Positions 16,578 through 45,984 of a stretch of DNA of 64,000 bases are shown here, in pieces (within the stretch, counting starts at the first letter, position 1; each line of letters opens with the position of its first letter). A program made the translations under genes and the position numbers. This stretch comes from Archangium primigenium (GTDB lineage: Bacteria; Myxococcota; Myxococcia; Myxococcales; Myxococcaceae): assembly GCF_016904885.1 (NCBI RefSeq), contig NZ_JADWYI010000001.1, positions 5,518,001 through 5,582,000 on the forward strand. Direction: 5' to 3'. The notes beneath the pieces are model-generated. The model worked only from the letters and a program-made list of their open reading frames with translations. It was not told where the DNA came from and did no database searches.

Positions 16578-17170
16578 CAGGGGGTCGGCAGCTCCGCCCA
16601 GCGCACGGTCATCACGCCGGAGGTGCCCACCGCGTCGTAGTAGCTCACGACCTGCAGCTTGAAGTGGCGGCCCTGATCGCCGCGCACCACGTACACCTTG
16701 GGCTTGGGCGTGAGCTTGTGCGTGCCCACCTCGTAGTTGTACCAGCCGCCCTCGCGCTCGAAGACGGTGCCCGGGGTGGTGCCCTCGGAGGCCTCGTCCT
16801 CCAGGTAGCCGCTCGTCGGCGCGGCGCGCAGGGCGGCGAAGTCCGCGCCCTCCAGCACCGCCACCTTCACGCCCCCCGAGCCGTTCGCGCCGCCCCGGGT
16901 GCGCACGTGGAAGCGCTGGAAGGCCAGGTCCCACGTCGCGTCCACCGCCGCGTCCGCCTCGGCCCGCGTGTCCAGGTCCACGCCCACCCAGACCTCGCTG
17001 CTCGTCGCGTCCACGACCGTGGTCCAGCTCCCATCCGCGCCCGCCTCGCTCTTCACCCGGCCGGCCTCGGGCGTGTTCGTCTCGGGCTCGGGGGACAAAC
17101 CAATGTCCTCGCCACAGGCCCCCAGCAGCCCCACGAGGCCCAGCCCCACCACGGTCCGCTTCATTCGCAT
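16577..17170 (-). CDS. HmuY-family haem/iron uptake lipoprotein
   Basis: A 197-residue lipoprotein with lipobox LLGAC (Cys19). The fold is beta-rich with the HmuY family pattern: an early WTTVVDATSSEVWVGVDL segment, ATWDLAFQRFHVRTRGG and a terminal YYDAVGTSGVMTVRW. HmuY of Porphyromonas is a surface haemophore that hands haem to a TonB-dependent receptor. Here the gene follows such a receptor by 12 bp, which supports the role. Which haem ligands are used, if any, cannot be told. The ATG has GGAGCG upstream. Confidence 0.8.
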   Translation of the reverse strand: MRMKRTVVGLGLVGLLGACGEDIGLSPEPETNTPEAGRVKSEAGADGSWTTVVDATSSEVWVGVDLDTRAEADAAVDATWDLAFQRFHVRTRGGANGSGGVKVAVLEGADFAALRAAPTSGYLEDEASEGTTPGTVFEREGGWYNYEVGTHKLTPKPKVYVVRGDQGRHFKLQVVSYYDAVGTSGVMTVRWAELPTP

Positions 17171-17182
17171 GTCACGCTCCGA

Positions 17183-19090
17183 TCAGAAACGCGCCGAGAC
17201 TCCGGCGTAGAGGGCCCGTGGAGGAATGGGCAGGAAGCGCGCGTCCCCCGCGCCCGCGAGGTTGTTGCCCGCGACGAAGAGCTTCACCGCCTCGCCCAGG
17301 CTCTTGGAGAGCTGGGCGTCCACGGTCACGTAGCGGGGCGCGCGCACCGTCTCCTCCACCCCGTCGCCCTCCGCGTCCTCGAAGTAGGGCCGCGCGCCCA
17401 CGACGCCGCCGCGCACCGAGGCCTCCAGGCCCCAGGGCCGGTAGCGCCAGCTCGCGCGCGCGGTGAGCCGGTGGGCCGCCTGTCCCGGCAGGGCCCGGTC
17501 CTCGGTGAGATCCCGCGCCTGGGTGAAGGTGTAGCCCAGCTCCACGAGCAGCGAGGCCGGCAGCCGCTGGTTCCACCCCACCTCCACGCCCCGCACCCGG
17601 GCCCGCGCGATGTTGTCGTAGCCAAAGCGCAGCCCCGCGGTCGTCTCCGGCAGGGTGACGACGGTGATCATGTCGCGCAAATCGTTCTGGAACAGGCTCA
17701 GCCACACCAGCGTGCCGTCCACGGGCCGCGCCTCCGCCGACACGTCCGCGCCCCGCGACGTCTCCGGCCGCAGCGCGGGGTTGCCCGCCACCACGTAGCC
17801 GACGCTCGGGTTCTCGAAGTCGATGAGCAGCTCCTGGAAGCTCGGCGAGCGGAACGCGAAGCCGTAGCTGGCGCGCACGGTGAGCGCGCTCAGCGGATCC
17901 ACGCGCACCGCCAGGCGCGGCGTGGCCACGGTGCCGAACTGCGAGTCCACGTCCACGCGCAGGCCCGGCACCGCGACGAGCCCGGGCACCACCCGCCACG
18001 CGTCCTGGGCGAACAGCGACAAGCGCGAGCGGCGGCCCCGCCCTCCCGACAGGCGGTTCGACGCCAGCACCTCGGTCAGCCCCTCCGCGCCCGCCACGAG
18101 CTGGTGCGACGCCCCCAGGTCCTGGTTGAGCTGCGCGCCCACCTTGGCGAGCTGCTCCAGCGTCTCATCGATCCGATCCAGCGCCGCGCCCCCGCGCTGG
18201 TCGTAGACGAAGCGGTGGCGGAAGCGCGAGTAGTGCGCGGTGAAGCTCAAGGTCGTGTGTTCCGACAACTCCCACGTGGGCAGGAGCGTGGCGAGCAGCG
18301 CCTCGTCCTGGCTCGCGCGATCGATCACCGCTCCGGTGGTCAGCGCGTCCACGCCCCGCTGCACCTTGCGGTTGCCCTCCGCCTTGGCCTCGAGCCGCCA
18401 GCGCTCCGAGGCCTTCCACTCACCCCGACCCGCGTAGCGGTAGCTGTCCAGATCACTGCCCGAGGTGCTCTGGCGCGACGGGTCCAACGCATACGCGTCC
18501 CGGCGACGGAAACCTCCACCCAGCCGCAGCCCCCAGCGCTCGCCCCGCGCCTCTCCGCCGCCCTCGAGCTCCAGCTGCCGCAGGCCGCCGTACGACACCC
18601 GCGCATCGGCGCCGAGCGGCCGGCGCGCCTTGCGCGTGACGATGTTCACCACGCCGGCCATGGCGTCGCTGCCATAGAGGACCGAGCTGGGGCCCTTGAC
18701 GATCTCGATCTGCTCGATGTTGTCCGTGGACAGGCGCGACAAATCCAGCTGCCCGTCCACCCGGCCCGCCACCCGCTCCCCGTCCACCAGGAGCAGCGAA
18801 TACTCGGGCCCGAGGCCCCGCAGACGCAGCCCCGCGCCCGCGAAGCCCGTCATCACCTCCACGCCCGGCCGACCGGACAGGAGCTCCGCCACGTCCCGCG
18901 CGCCACTGGCCTCGATGTCCCGCCGGGTGATGACCTCCACCGCCACGGGCGCGTCCTGGACGTGCTCCACCGAGCGGGACCCCGTCACCACCGTGGTCCG
19001 TCCTCCCTCCCCCTCCCCCACCACCCCGGGCGCCTGCGCGAGCGCGGGCCCCGCCAGCACCAGGACACCGCTCAGCCACCACCCGCGCAT
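17183..19090 (-). CDS. TonB-dependent outer-membrane receptor (haem/siderophore type)
   Basis: A 635-residue outer-membrane receptor with a signal peptide ending ALAQA, a TonB-box-like TTVVTGS segment and a plug domain. The plug contains VEVITRRDIEASGARDVAELL and VDGERVAGRVDGQLDLSRL. A 22-strand barrel ends in a terminal Phe (GVSARF). The ATG at 19090 has GGAGG at ideal spacing; a GTG two codons upstream sits too close to that site. It is the first gene of a two-gene operon with HmuY. The Fur-like box and a TTGACT/CTATAG promoter directly upstream suggest iron repression, so haem or iron-chelate uptake is the likely function. Confidence 0.9.
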   Translation of the reverse strand: MRGWWLSGVLVLAGPALAQAPGVVGEGEGGRTTVVTGSRSVEHVQDAPVAVEVITRRDIEASGARDVAELLSGRPGVEVMTGFAGAGLRLRGLGPEYSLLLVDGERVAGRVDGQLDLSRLSTDNIEQIEIVKGPSSVLYGSDAMAGVVNIVTRKARRPLGADARVSYGGLRQLELEGGGEARGERWGLRLGGGFRRRDAYALDPSRQSTSGSDLDSYRYAGRGEWKASERWRLEAKAEGNRKVQRGVDALTTGAVIDRASQDEALLATLLPTWELSEHTTLSFTAHYSRFRHRFVYDQRGGAALDRIDETLEQLAKVGAQLNQDLGASHQLVAGAEGLTEVLASNRLSGGRGRRSRLSLFAQDAWRVVPGLVAVPGLRVDVDSQFGTVATPRLAVRVDPLSALTVRASYGFAFRSPSFQELLIDFENPSVGYVVAGNPALRPETSRGADVSAEARPVDGTLVWLSLFQNDLRDMITVVTLPETTAGLRFGYDNIARARVRGVEVGWNQRLPASLLVELGYTFTQARDLTEDRALPGQAAHRLTARASWRYRPWGLEASVRGGVVGARPYFEDAEGDGVEETVRAPRYVTVDAQLSKSLGEAVKLFVAGNNLAGAGDARFLPIPPRALYAGVSARF

Positions 19091-19129
19091 CCACACCTCC
19101 GTCGGACCTCGAAGGGCTTCCGCTATAGT

Positions 19130-19156
19130 TGAGACTGATTTTCAAAGTCAATCTCA
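19130..19156 (-). promoter_or_regulatory. Fur-like operator overlapping the receptor promoter
   Basis: An imperfect 27-bp palindrome reads on the minus strand as TGAGATTGACTTTGAA and continues to TCTCA; 10 of 12 arm positions match. It resembles the gammaproteobacterial Fur pattern TGAGAATGATTTTCA. It overlaps a -35 TTGACT with CTATAG 17 bases downstream, about 40 bp before the receptor ATG. A near copy lies upstream of the M28 peptidase. Confidence 0.65.
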
Positions 19157-19200
19157 GCGTGGGGGCCCACGCGGGGACGGCGTTCCCCCGGAAACGACAA

Positions 19201-19234
19201 GAGCCCCGCCCCCCGGGACATGGGGGACGGGGCT
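19201..19234 (-). terminator. Terminator of the PKS/NRPS operon
   Basis: A long hairpin pairs GAGCCCCG with CGGGGCTC plus an inner C5/G5 helix. It lies 25 bp after the methyltransferase stop codon and is followed on the minus strand by TTGTCGTTTCC. It is well placed to end the biosynthetic operon. Confidence 0.6.
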
Positions 19235-19258
19235 CCGGTGGGTCAGACGCGAACAGGA

Positions 19259-20140
19259 CTAGGAGCGCGGACGGACGCGGGCGTGGGCGAAGCGCACGTA
19301 GGCCGCGGTCTTGCCGAGCTGGCTGCCATCCGACTTGGTGAGGAACTGCCGCGACACGGCCTCCACGTCCACGTCCGAGACGATGTCGAAGCCCCGGGCG
19401 GAGAGGAACTCGCGCGCGGAGTGCTCGTCCAGGCCGAAGATGTAGGGCTCGCCGAGCCGCTTGGCCGAGCGGAGGCTCTCCTGGGCGCCGTAGTAGTCGG
19501 AGCTGCCGTCCAGCATGCCCCGGTAGATGTAGTCGAAGAGCACCGAGGAGCCCGGCACCGCGCGGGAGATGAACCCCAGGGTGGCGGAGATGGCCTCCTC
19601 GGTGAGGTACATGCACACGCCTTCCCACAGGAAGAGCGTGCGCTTGGAGCCATCGAAGCCCTGGGCCTTGAGGCACTCCTCGAGGTTGTCCTTCTCGAAG
19701 TTCACCGCCACGTAGCGCACGTCATGCGAGCCCTTCACGGCGCCGAGCCGCGCGAGCTTCCAGCGCTGGGTGCCGGGGTGATCCACCTCGAACACCGGCC
19801 GGCCGCGCAAGAGCTCCGAGAACCGGTAGGCCCGCGTGTCCAGGCCCGCGCCCAGGATGACGAGCTGCTCGAGGCCCTGCTCCAGCTCGCTCCGGATGAT
19901 CGCGTCCACGTAGTGGGTGCGGATCTGGTGGAAGCAGTACATGCCCTTGGCGCCCGCGTCGTACAGCGTGCGCGACAGGCCCCGGAACATGGGCAGGAAG
20001 GCGATCTGGCACAGCGCGGGCAGCATGCGCTCGGCCAGGTAGTCCGGATTGCGCACCTTCGGGTCCGGTTCCCGGGTGCCCAGCGCGCGCGCGAACGCCG
20101 CGATCTGGGCCGTCGTCTTGCCGTTCTCCACTTTCCGCAT
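19259..20140 (-). CDS. LCM-family SAM-dependent O-methyltransferase
   Basis: A 293-residue methyltransferase of the leucine carboxyl methyltransferase-like family (TIGR00027/PF04072 type), common in polyketide pathways as an O-methyltransferase. Supporting motifs are LVILGAGLDTRAYRF (SAM site), VFEVDHPGTQRWK and LFLWEGVCMYLTEEAI. The ATG at 20140 is preceded by GAGGTG; a GTG two codons upstream is less well placed. It is the last gene of the PKS operon, 59 bp after the hydroxylase, with a GC hairpin between them. It probably methylates a hydroxyl or carboxyl of the lipopeptide, but the site is unknown. Confidence 0.88.
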   Translation of the reverse strand: MRKVENGKTTAQIAAFARALGTREPDPKVRNPDYLAERMLPALCQIAFLPMFRGLSRTLYDAGAKGMYCFHQIRTHYVDAIIRSELEQGLEQLVILGAGLDTRAYRFSELLRGRPVFEVDHPGTQRWKLARLGAVKGSHDVRYVAVNFEKDNLEECLKAQGFDGSKRTLFLWEGVCMYLTEEAISATLGFISRAVPGSSVLFDYIYRGMLDGSSDYYGAQESLRSAKRLGEPYIFGLDEHSAREFLSARGFDIVSDVDVEAVSRQFLTKSDGSQLGKTAAYVRFAHARVRPRS

Positions 20141-20160
20141 CCACACACCTCGGTGTCACA

Positions 20161-20182
20161 CCCGCGCCCTGTCGGGCGCGGG
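20161..20182 (-). other. GC hairpin between hydroxylase and methyltransferase genes
   Basis: A perfect 9-bp stem (CCCGCGCCC with GGGCGCGGG) with a TGTC tetraloop occupies the 59-bp gap. It has no U-tract and could be a partial terminator or an mRNA-processing element that lowers expression of the last operon gene. Confidence 0.4.
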
Positions 20183-20199
20183 GGGTTCATGTCTTCGTG

Positions 20200-21062
20200 T
20201 CAGGAATTGCCGCCCAGCTCCACGTCGGCCTTCTTCTCGCCGCCGCCCAGCCAGTTGAGCTTGAGGAAGCCCTTGGCGCCCGCGAGCGCCCGCGACTCCT
20301 TCCAGCGCAGGTACGCCCCCGAGTACGTCTGGGTGAAGCGGTCCAGGTAGTTCAGGTAGCCGGCGTAGTTGCCGTTGTAGCTGGAGTGGTGGAAGTCATG
20401 GTAGTCGCCGCCCTCGTACAGCGGGATGAGGTGCGCCGGGTTCCACGGGAACACGTAGCCGCAGTGGCCGTCCGCGCCCTGGAACTGGCGGAAGAGGATC
20501 CACCCGTAGAGCACGTAGATGTGCGTGCCCGTGATGAGCGGGGCCACCGTGCCCACGCCGCCGATCATCAGGTACTCGATCCAGTGGAAATACGCGTTGT
20601 CGATGGCGCACGCGCGGGTGATGCGGTGGTGCACCGAGTGCACGTTGCGCTTGAGCCAGCCGGAGTGCAGCGCGCGGTGGATCCAGAAGAGGATGAAGTC
20701 GTCGAAGTAGATGAAGAAGAGGATCTGCGCGACGATGATGTACCAGGCGGGCATCGCGCCATCCACGATGCGGCCATTGCTGATGAGCCGCAGGAACGGC
20801 CACAGGAAGCAGATGACCACGGCCATGATGGCGGCGTTCATGCAGTGCCGGCCAATGGACGGCCAGAAGTACTTCTTCACCTGGAAGGGCTTCTGCTGGA
20901 CCTTGTACTTCCGCAGCGGCTCCGGATCCAGATAGGCCAGCAGCGTCAGGGGCAGCGCGAAGACAAGGAAGCCCACGAAGGCGAGCACGAGCGTCGCGAT
21001 CGGGAACTTGAGGAACATGGGATCCTTGTAGGAATCCAACCAGAAATTCAGCACATCCATCG

Positions 21063-21066
<4 letters not shown>
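20200..21066 (-). CDS. Fatty acid hydroxylase / sterol desaturase family membrane protein
   Basis: A 288-residue di-iron membrane oxygenase. The histidine boxes are HRALH, HSVHH and DYHDFHH, the pattern of the fatty acid hydroxylase superfamily. Several hydrophobic segments (about residues 20-45, 75-95, 105-130 and 170-190) anchor it. The ATG overlaps the NRPS stop by 4 bases (ATGA), so it is translationally coupled and belongs to the pathway. Likely reactions are hydroxylation or desaturation of the acyl chain, or of a serine-derived carbon. The substrate cannot be decided from sequence. Confidence 0.9.
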
Positions 21067-42601
<21,535 letters not shown>

Positions 42602-42690
42602 GTAAAAAACTTCACATGTCTTCAGGCTTAATGTCAATAAGCGCTAAAATCCGGTTTTCCCTCTTGCCGACAGGAATTGACTGGACAGGG
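42602..42690 (-). promoter_or_regulatory. AT-rich upstream region of the PKS operon
   Basis: The roughly 90 bp before the PKS start are clearly more AT-rich than the surroundings, as expected of a promoter. A TTGACA hexamer lies on the minus strand at about 42632-42637, but a matching -10 would fall at the start codon, so the real promoter may lie further upstream. No sigma54 pattern was found. Regulation is unknown. Confidence 0.35.
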
Positions 42691-42693
42691 TCC

Positions 42694-42720
42694 GCGGGAA
42701 TGTTGATCAGTCATTCCCGC
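42694..42720. other. Perfect 9-bp inverted repeat upstream of the PKS
   Basis: GCGGGAATG and CATTCCCGC flank a 9-nt centre, TTGATCAGT. It lies 10 bp after the M28 peptidase stop and about 93 bp before the PKS ATG. There is no U-tract, so it could be a weak terminator for the peptidase or an operator for the biosynthetic operon. Confidence 0.45.
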
Positions 42721-42730
42721 AGACAACCCG

Positions 42731-45553
42731 TCATCGGCGTTTACTCTCCTGGTACGTCACGGAGAGCTTCACCTCGGCGCCCTCGCGCAGGACGACGGCG
42801 GTCACCGTCTCGCCGGGCCGGGCGGCGTTGAGGGCATACATGAGGTCCTCCACGCTGCCAACCTCATGCGTGCCGAGCCGCACGAGCACGTCCCCACGCT
42901 TGAGGCCGCCCAGGTCCGCCCCGCCCCCGGGCCGCACGCCCGCGAGGAGCACCCCCCGCGTGCCGGCCGGGGGCGCGTAGTCGGGCACGGTGCCCAACGA
43001 GGCATTGAAGGAGCGCGCATCCCCCACCGGCGCGGGCGCCGGCACGCTGCGGTACGTCACCCGTCCGGGCCGGGCACTCACCTCCGCGGCCATCTCGGAT
43101 ACCACGAGCGCCACCTGGGCCAACCCCGCGGCGTTGATCCGCTCCGCGCTGTCCGAGGGTTTGTGGTAGTCATTGTGCGTGCCAGTGAAAAAATGCAGTA
43201 CGGGCACACCCGCCGCGTAGAAAGGCGTGTGATCCGAGGGGCCGTAGCCGTCCCCCGAGCCGTCACAGCGCACCCGGGCCTTGGCGCACGCGGGGGCGAG
43301 CAGCTCGCGCCACTCCCCCGCCGAGTCGGCGCCCAGCACCGTCAGGTGGTTGTCGCGCAGCCGCCCCACCATGTCGAGGTTGAGCATGGCGGCCACGTCC
43401 TTCATCGCCAGGCCCGCGGTGGGCGTGCGCGTCCACGCGGTGGAGCCGAGCACCCCCGTCTCCTCGCCGGAGAAGGCGGCGAAGTACACGTCGCGGCGCA
43501 GGCGCTCGCGCTGGCCGGAGAGCAGCCGCGCCGCCTCCAGCATGCCCGCCACGCCCGAGGCGTTGTCGTCCGCGCCCAGGTGCGGCTCGCGGCGGTCCGG
43601 CGCGAGCGAGCCCCGGCCCCCCTCGCCCAGGTGATCGTAGTGCGCGCCCACCACCACGGCCTCGGAGGCGCGCGTGCCGTCCTTGGCGGCGGGCAGCCGG
43701 GCCACCACGTTCCACGTGTCCTTGAGCACCCGCTCGAGCTTCACCGCCACCCGGCCGCTCACCTTTTGCTTCTTGGCGAGCTTCTCCAGCACGGGCTCGA
43801 AGCCGGCGCGCTTGAGCGCCACCACGGGCAGGCCCGCGTCCTGGGCGCCCTCGGGCTTGAGCGCGGGCAGGCCCGCCTCGGCGGGGGCGTTCTTGTCGCC
43901 CGCCAGCGGCCAGTCCACCACCACGAGCGCCCGCGCCCCGGCCTCCTTGGCCACCCACGCCTTGTGGCGCAGGTCTCCATGGCGCCGCTGCGCGTCCGGG
44001 GTGGCGAACGCCGGCGTGTCCGGCACGAAGCGCCGCACGACGACGATCTTCCCCTTCACCGCCAGGCCCGCGTAGTCGTCCACGCCCAGATCCTTGGCGC
44101 GGATGCCGTGGCCGGCGAGCACGAAGTCCCCCTTCACCTCGCCGTCCGCGGAGAAGCCCAGCGGCAGGAAGGCGCCCTCCTGGGCCCGCACGCCGCCCAA
44201 CTCCAGCGCCGTGCCCGGCGCCGCCTGGAGCGCGGTGACCACGGGGAAGCGCTGGCGGAAGCTCCCCGCGTCCCCCGCGGGCTCGAGGCCCAGCGCCGTG
44301 AAGCGCCGCTCCAGCCACGCCGCGGCCTGCTCCAGTCCGGGCGTGTCGATGCCCCGGCCCCCCTGCTCGGGCGCCGCGAGGAAGCGCACGTCCTCCAGCA
44401 CCCGATCCGGCGGCCTGGGCTCGCTCGCGGCGACGCCGGTTTCGCTCGAGGCGACGCCGGGCTCGCGCGTGCGCGTCTCCTGCCACTCGGCGATGAAGAC
44501 GTTGGTGTCGTGGCGGCCCGCGGCCGTGGCGCGGTTGGAGGAGAACGCCAGTTGCTTGCCGTCCGGGGAGAACAGCGGGAAGCCGTCGAAGCCGGGCGCG
44601 GTGGTGATGCGCTCGAGCCCCGAGCCATCCACGTTCACCGCCCAGATGTCGAACTCGCGCCCCTTGGGGTCTCCATGGTTGGTGGAGAAGAGCAGGCGCG
44701 GCAGCGTGGGGTGCCAGGCGGGCGCGAAGCTCGCCGCGTTGAGGTACGTCACCTGCGTGGCGTTGGAGCCGTCCGCGTCCGCCACGTACAGCTCCAGCTT
44801 CGTGGGTCGCACGAGCCCTTGGGCCAGCAGCGACTGGTAGTCCTCCAGCTCCTTGCCCGGCGCGGGCCGGCTCGCCCGCCAGACGATCTTGGAGCAGTCC
44901 GGGCTGAAGAACGCCCCACCGTCATAGCCGGGCGTGTGCGTGAGCCGCTTCACGTTCTGGCCGTCCGCGTCCATCCGGTACAGCTCCAGATCCCCATCCC
45001 GCACGGAGGTGAAGACGATGGCGCCGTCCTTGGGGCACACCGTCGCCTCGGCGTCGTAGCCCTTCTCGCGCGTGAGCGGCCGCACGTTCGTGCCGTCCGC
45101 GTTCGCCTTGTAGATGTCGTAGGTGTCGTAGAGCGGCCACACGTAGCCCAGGCTCATGTCGGGCTTGGGCGGGCACGCCTTGCCGCCCTCGTGGGTGGAG
45201 GCGTAGAGGACCTCCTTGTCATCGGGCGGGAACGAATAGGCGCACGTGGTGGCGCCCTCCCCGCTGGAGATGGGCCGCGTGGCGCCCGTGAGCGCGTCCA
45301 GCCAGTAGATGCGATCGCACCCCTGCCCCTCGTGGCGCGCCTGGAACGTGAGCGCCTGGCCCGAGAAGGCCCAGTAGGCCTCGGCGTTCTCGCCCTCGAA
45401 GGTGAGTTGCCGCAGCGCCTTCCAGTGCGTCTCGCCCGCGTGCGGCTCCACCCCCCGCGGCGGCGGCACGGCCGGGCCCGACGGAGAGGACGGCGCCGGG
45501 GGCGCATGCGCGCACCCCACGAGGACGAGGAGGCCCAGCGAGAATCTCTTCAT
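42731..45553 (-). CDS. M28 aminopeptidase lipoprotein with TolB-like propeller and PDZ domain
   Basis: A 940-residue lipoprotein with lipobox LVGC (Cys14). Order: TolB/PD40 beta-propeller (about 40-370, repeated blades such as DIYKANADGTNVRPLT), a PA-like insert, a zinc M28 peptidase domain (about 620-840) and a C-terminal PDZ domain (about 855-935). Zinc ligands are visible: GAHYDH, GADDNASG, GEETG, LNLDMVG and GTHNDYHKPSD. The propeller-M28-PDZ fusion suggests size- or substrate-gated peptide hydrolysis at the cell surface. A Fur-like box lies 15-40 bp before the ATG, so iron limitation may induce it. It is followed by the PKS gene, but the hairpin and the 129-bp gap argue for separate transcripts. 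Confidence 0.92.
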   Translation of the reverse strand: MKRFSLGLLVLVGCAHAPPAPSSPSGPAVPPPRGVEPHAGETHWKALRQLTFEGENAEAYWAFSGQALTFQARHEGQGCDRIYWLDALTGATRPISSGEGATTCAYSFPPDDKEVLYASTHEGGKACPPKPDMSLGYVWPLYDTYDIYKANADGTNVRPLTREKGYDAEATVCPKDGAIVFTSVRDGDLELYRMDADGQNVKRLTHTPGYDGGAFFSPDCSKIVWRASRPAPGKELEDYQSLLAQGLVRPTKLELYVADADGSNATQVTYLNAASFAPAWHPTLPRLLFSTNHGDPKGREFDIWAVNVDGSGLERITTAPGFDGFPLFSPDGKQLAFSSNRATAAGRHDTNVFIAEWQETRTREPGVASSETGVAASEPRPPDRVLEDVRFLAAPEQGGRGIDTPGLEQAAAWLERRFTALGLEPAGDAGSFRQRFPVVTALQAAPGTALELGGVRAQEGAFLPLGFSADGEVKGDFVLAGHGIRAKDLGVDDYAGLAVKGKIVVVRRFVPDTPAFATPDAQRRHGDLRHKAWVAKEAGARALVVVDWPLAGDKNAPAEAGLPALKPEGAQDAGLPVVALKRAGFEPVLEKLAKKQKVSGRVAVKLERVLKDTWNVVARLPAAKDGTRASEAVVVGAHYDHLGEGGRGSLAPDRREPHLGADDNASGVAGMLEAARLLSGQRERLRRDVYFAAFSGEETGVLGSTAWTRTPTAGLAMKDVAAMLNLDMVGRLRDNHLTVLGADSAGEWRELLAPACAKARVRCDGSGDGYGPSDHTPFYAAGVPVLHFFTGTHNDYHKPSDSAERINAAGLAQVALVVSEMAAEVSARPGRVTYRSVPAPAPVGDARSFNASLGTVPDYAPPAGTRGVLLAGVRPGGGADLGGLKRGDVLVRLGTHEVGSVEDLMYALNAARPGETVTAVVLREGAEVKLSVTYQESKRR

Positions 45554-45567
45554 GCGTGAAGGTCCTG

Positions 45568-45596
45568 GAGTTGAGATTGATTGGCAGTATCAACTC
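45568..45596 (-). promoter_or_regulatory. Fur-like operator upstream of the M28 peptidase
   Basis: The minus strand reads GAGTTGATACTGCC then AATCAATCTCAACTC. It aligns in the same orientation with the box before the TonB receptor, which reads TTGACTTTGAA then AATCAGTCTCAACT; about 21 of 28 positions agree. The arms GAGTTGA and TCAACTC are perfect inverted repeats. It begins 15 bp before the peptidase ATG. Its -10 position (CTCCAG) is poor, so the promoter strength is doubtful. Confidence 0.5.
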
Positions 45597-45734
45597 GCCC
45601 CGCCATGTCGAGGGAATTCCGACGGGAACGTGCCGGAGGAAGGGCCGTAACTCTTACCCCCCGGGCGGCGCCTGGCTGCCCTGGACTCGCCGCCAACCCC
45701 TTGGATTCGTTGTCCTTCCCGCCGGAGCGCGCGC

Positions 45735-45750
45735 TGGCACGCGGGGTGCT
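45735..45750 (+). promoter_or_regulatory. Sigma54-type -24/-12 promoter, element B
   Basis: TGGCACGCGGGGTGCT matches TGGCACG-N4-TTGCW with one mismatch and exact spacing, giving a predicted start near 45761. It lies in the 431-bp gene-free stretch 45554-45984. The flanking bases GC upstream and TG..TCCTCC downstream also match element A. Confidence 0.65.
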
Positions 45751-45760
45751 TTGCTTCCTC

Positions 45761-45926
45761 CCCGAGAAGCTGACGGGGTTGGGTCGGCGGGGTGGTCGGG
45801 GTCGGGCGGGTCGGAGGGCGGGGGGCGGTCGGGCGGCGCAGTCGGTGGGGGTTCTCGGGGGCGTGGGGCGGGACGTCATGCCGGGAAGGAGTCGCGGGGG
45901 CGGCTTCTTCCCGGTTTTTTTATTTT
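45761..45926 (+). ncRNA. Candidate G-run small RNA or leader RNA, element B
   Basis: A predicted transcript of about 166 nt runs from the sigma54-type start to an intrinsic terminator. Its first eight bases, CCCGAGAA, are perfectly complementary to TTCTCGGG at 45852-45859. They would enclose a G-dense region (45775-45851) with many G3-G6 runs. Then comes the terminator hairpin, whose loop motif matches element A. No credible reading frame fits. It ends 58 bp before the GH43-like lipoprotein gene on the same strand, so it may be a free small RNA or an attenuated 5' leader of that gene. Confidence 0.5.
45881..45926 (+). terminator. Canonical intrinsic terminator of element B
   Basis: An 11-bp stem (CCGGGAAGGAG with CTTCTTCCCGG, one G-U pair) closes a 12-nt loop, TCGCGGGGGCGG, followed by seven T and then ATTTT. 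This is the only stem with a long T-tract I found in an intergenic region of the window. No plus-strand gene precedes it, so it must end a non-coding transcript or attenuate the downstream gene. Confidence 0.8.
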
Positions 45927-45984
45927 CCAAGGAATGCGGGTTTTGGGGTATGAGGCGCGCGGTTCCCTTCTTCAGGAGAGAGCA

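Noticed and set aside
19090-19096. GTG at 19096 as the TonB receptor start
   Set aside because: It sits directly against GGAGG, too close for initiation; the ATG six bases on has ideal spacing.
42602-42637. TTG at 42637 as the PKS start
   Set aside because: It adds 12 residues without FAAL similarity and has no ribosome-binding site; ATG at 42601 starts just before the conserved FAAL N-terminus.
45761-45926. Element B as a short protein gene
   Set aside because: A frame is open through it into the GH43-like gene, but its translation is Gly/Arg-rich low complexity; the signal peptide, lipobox and AGGAG site place the true start at 45985.
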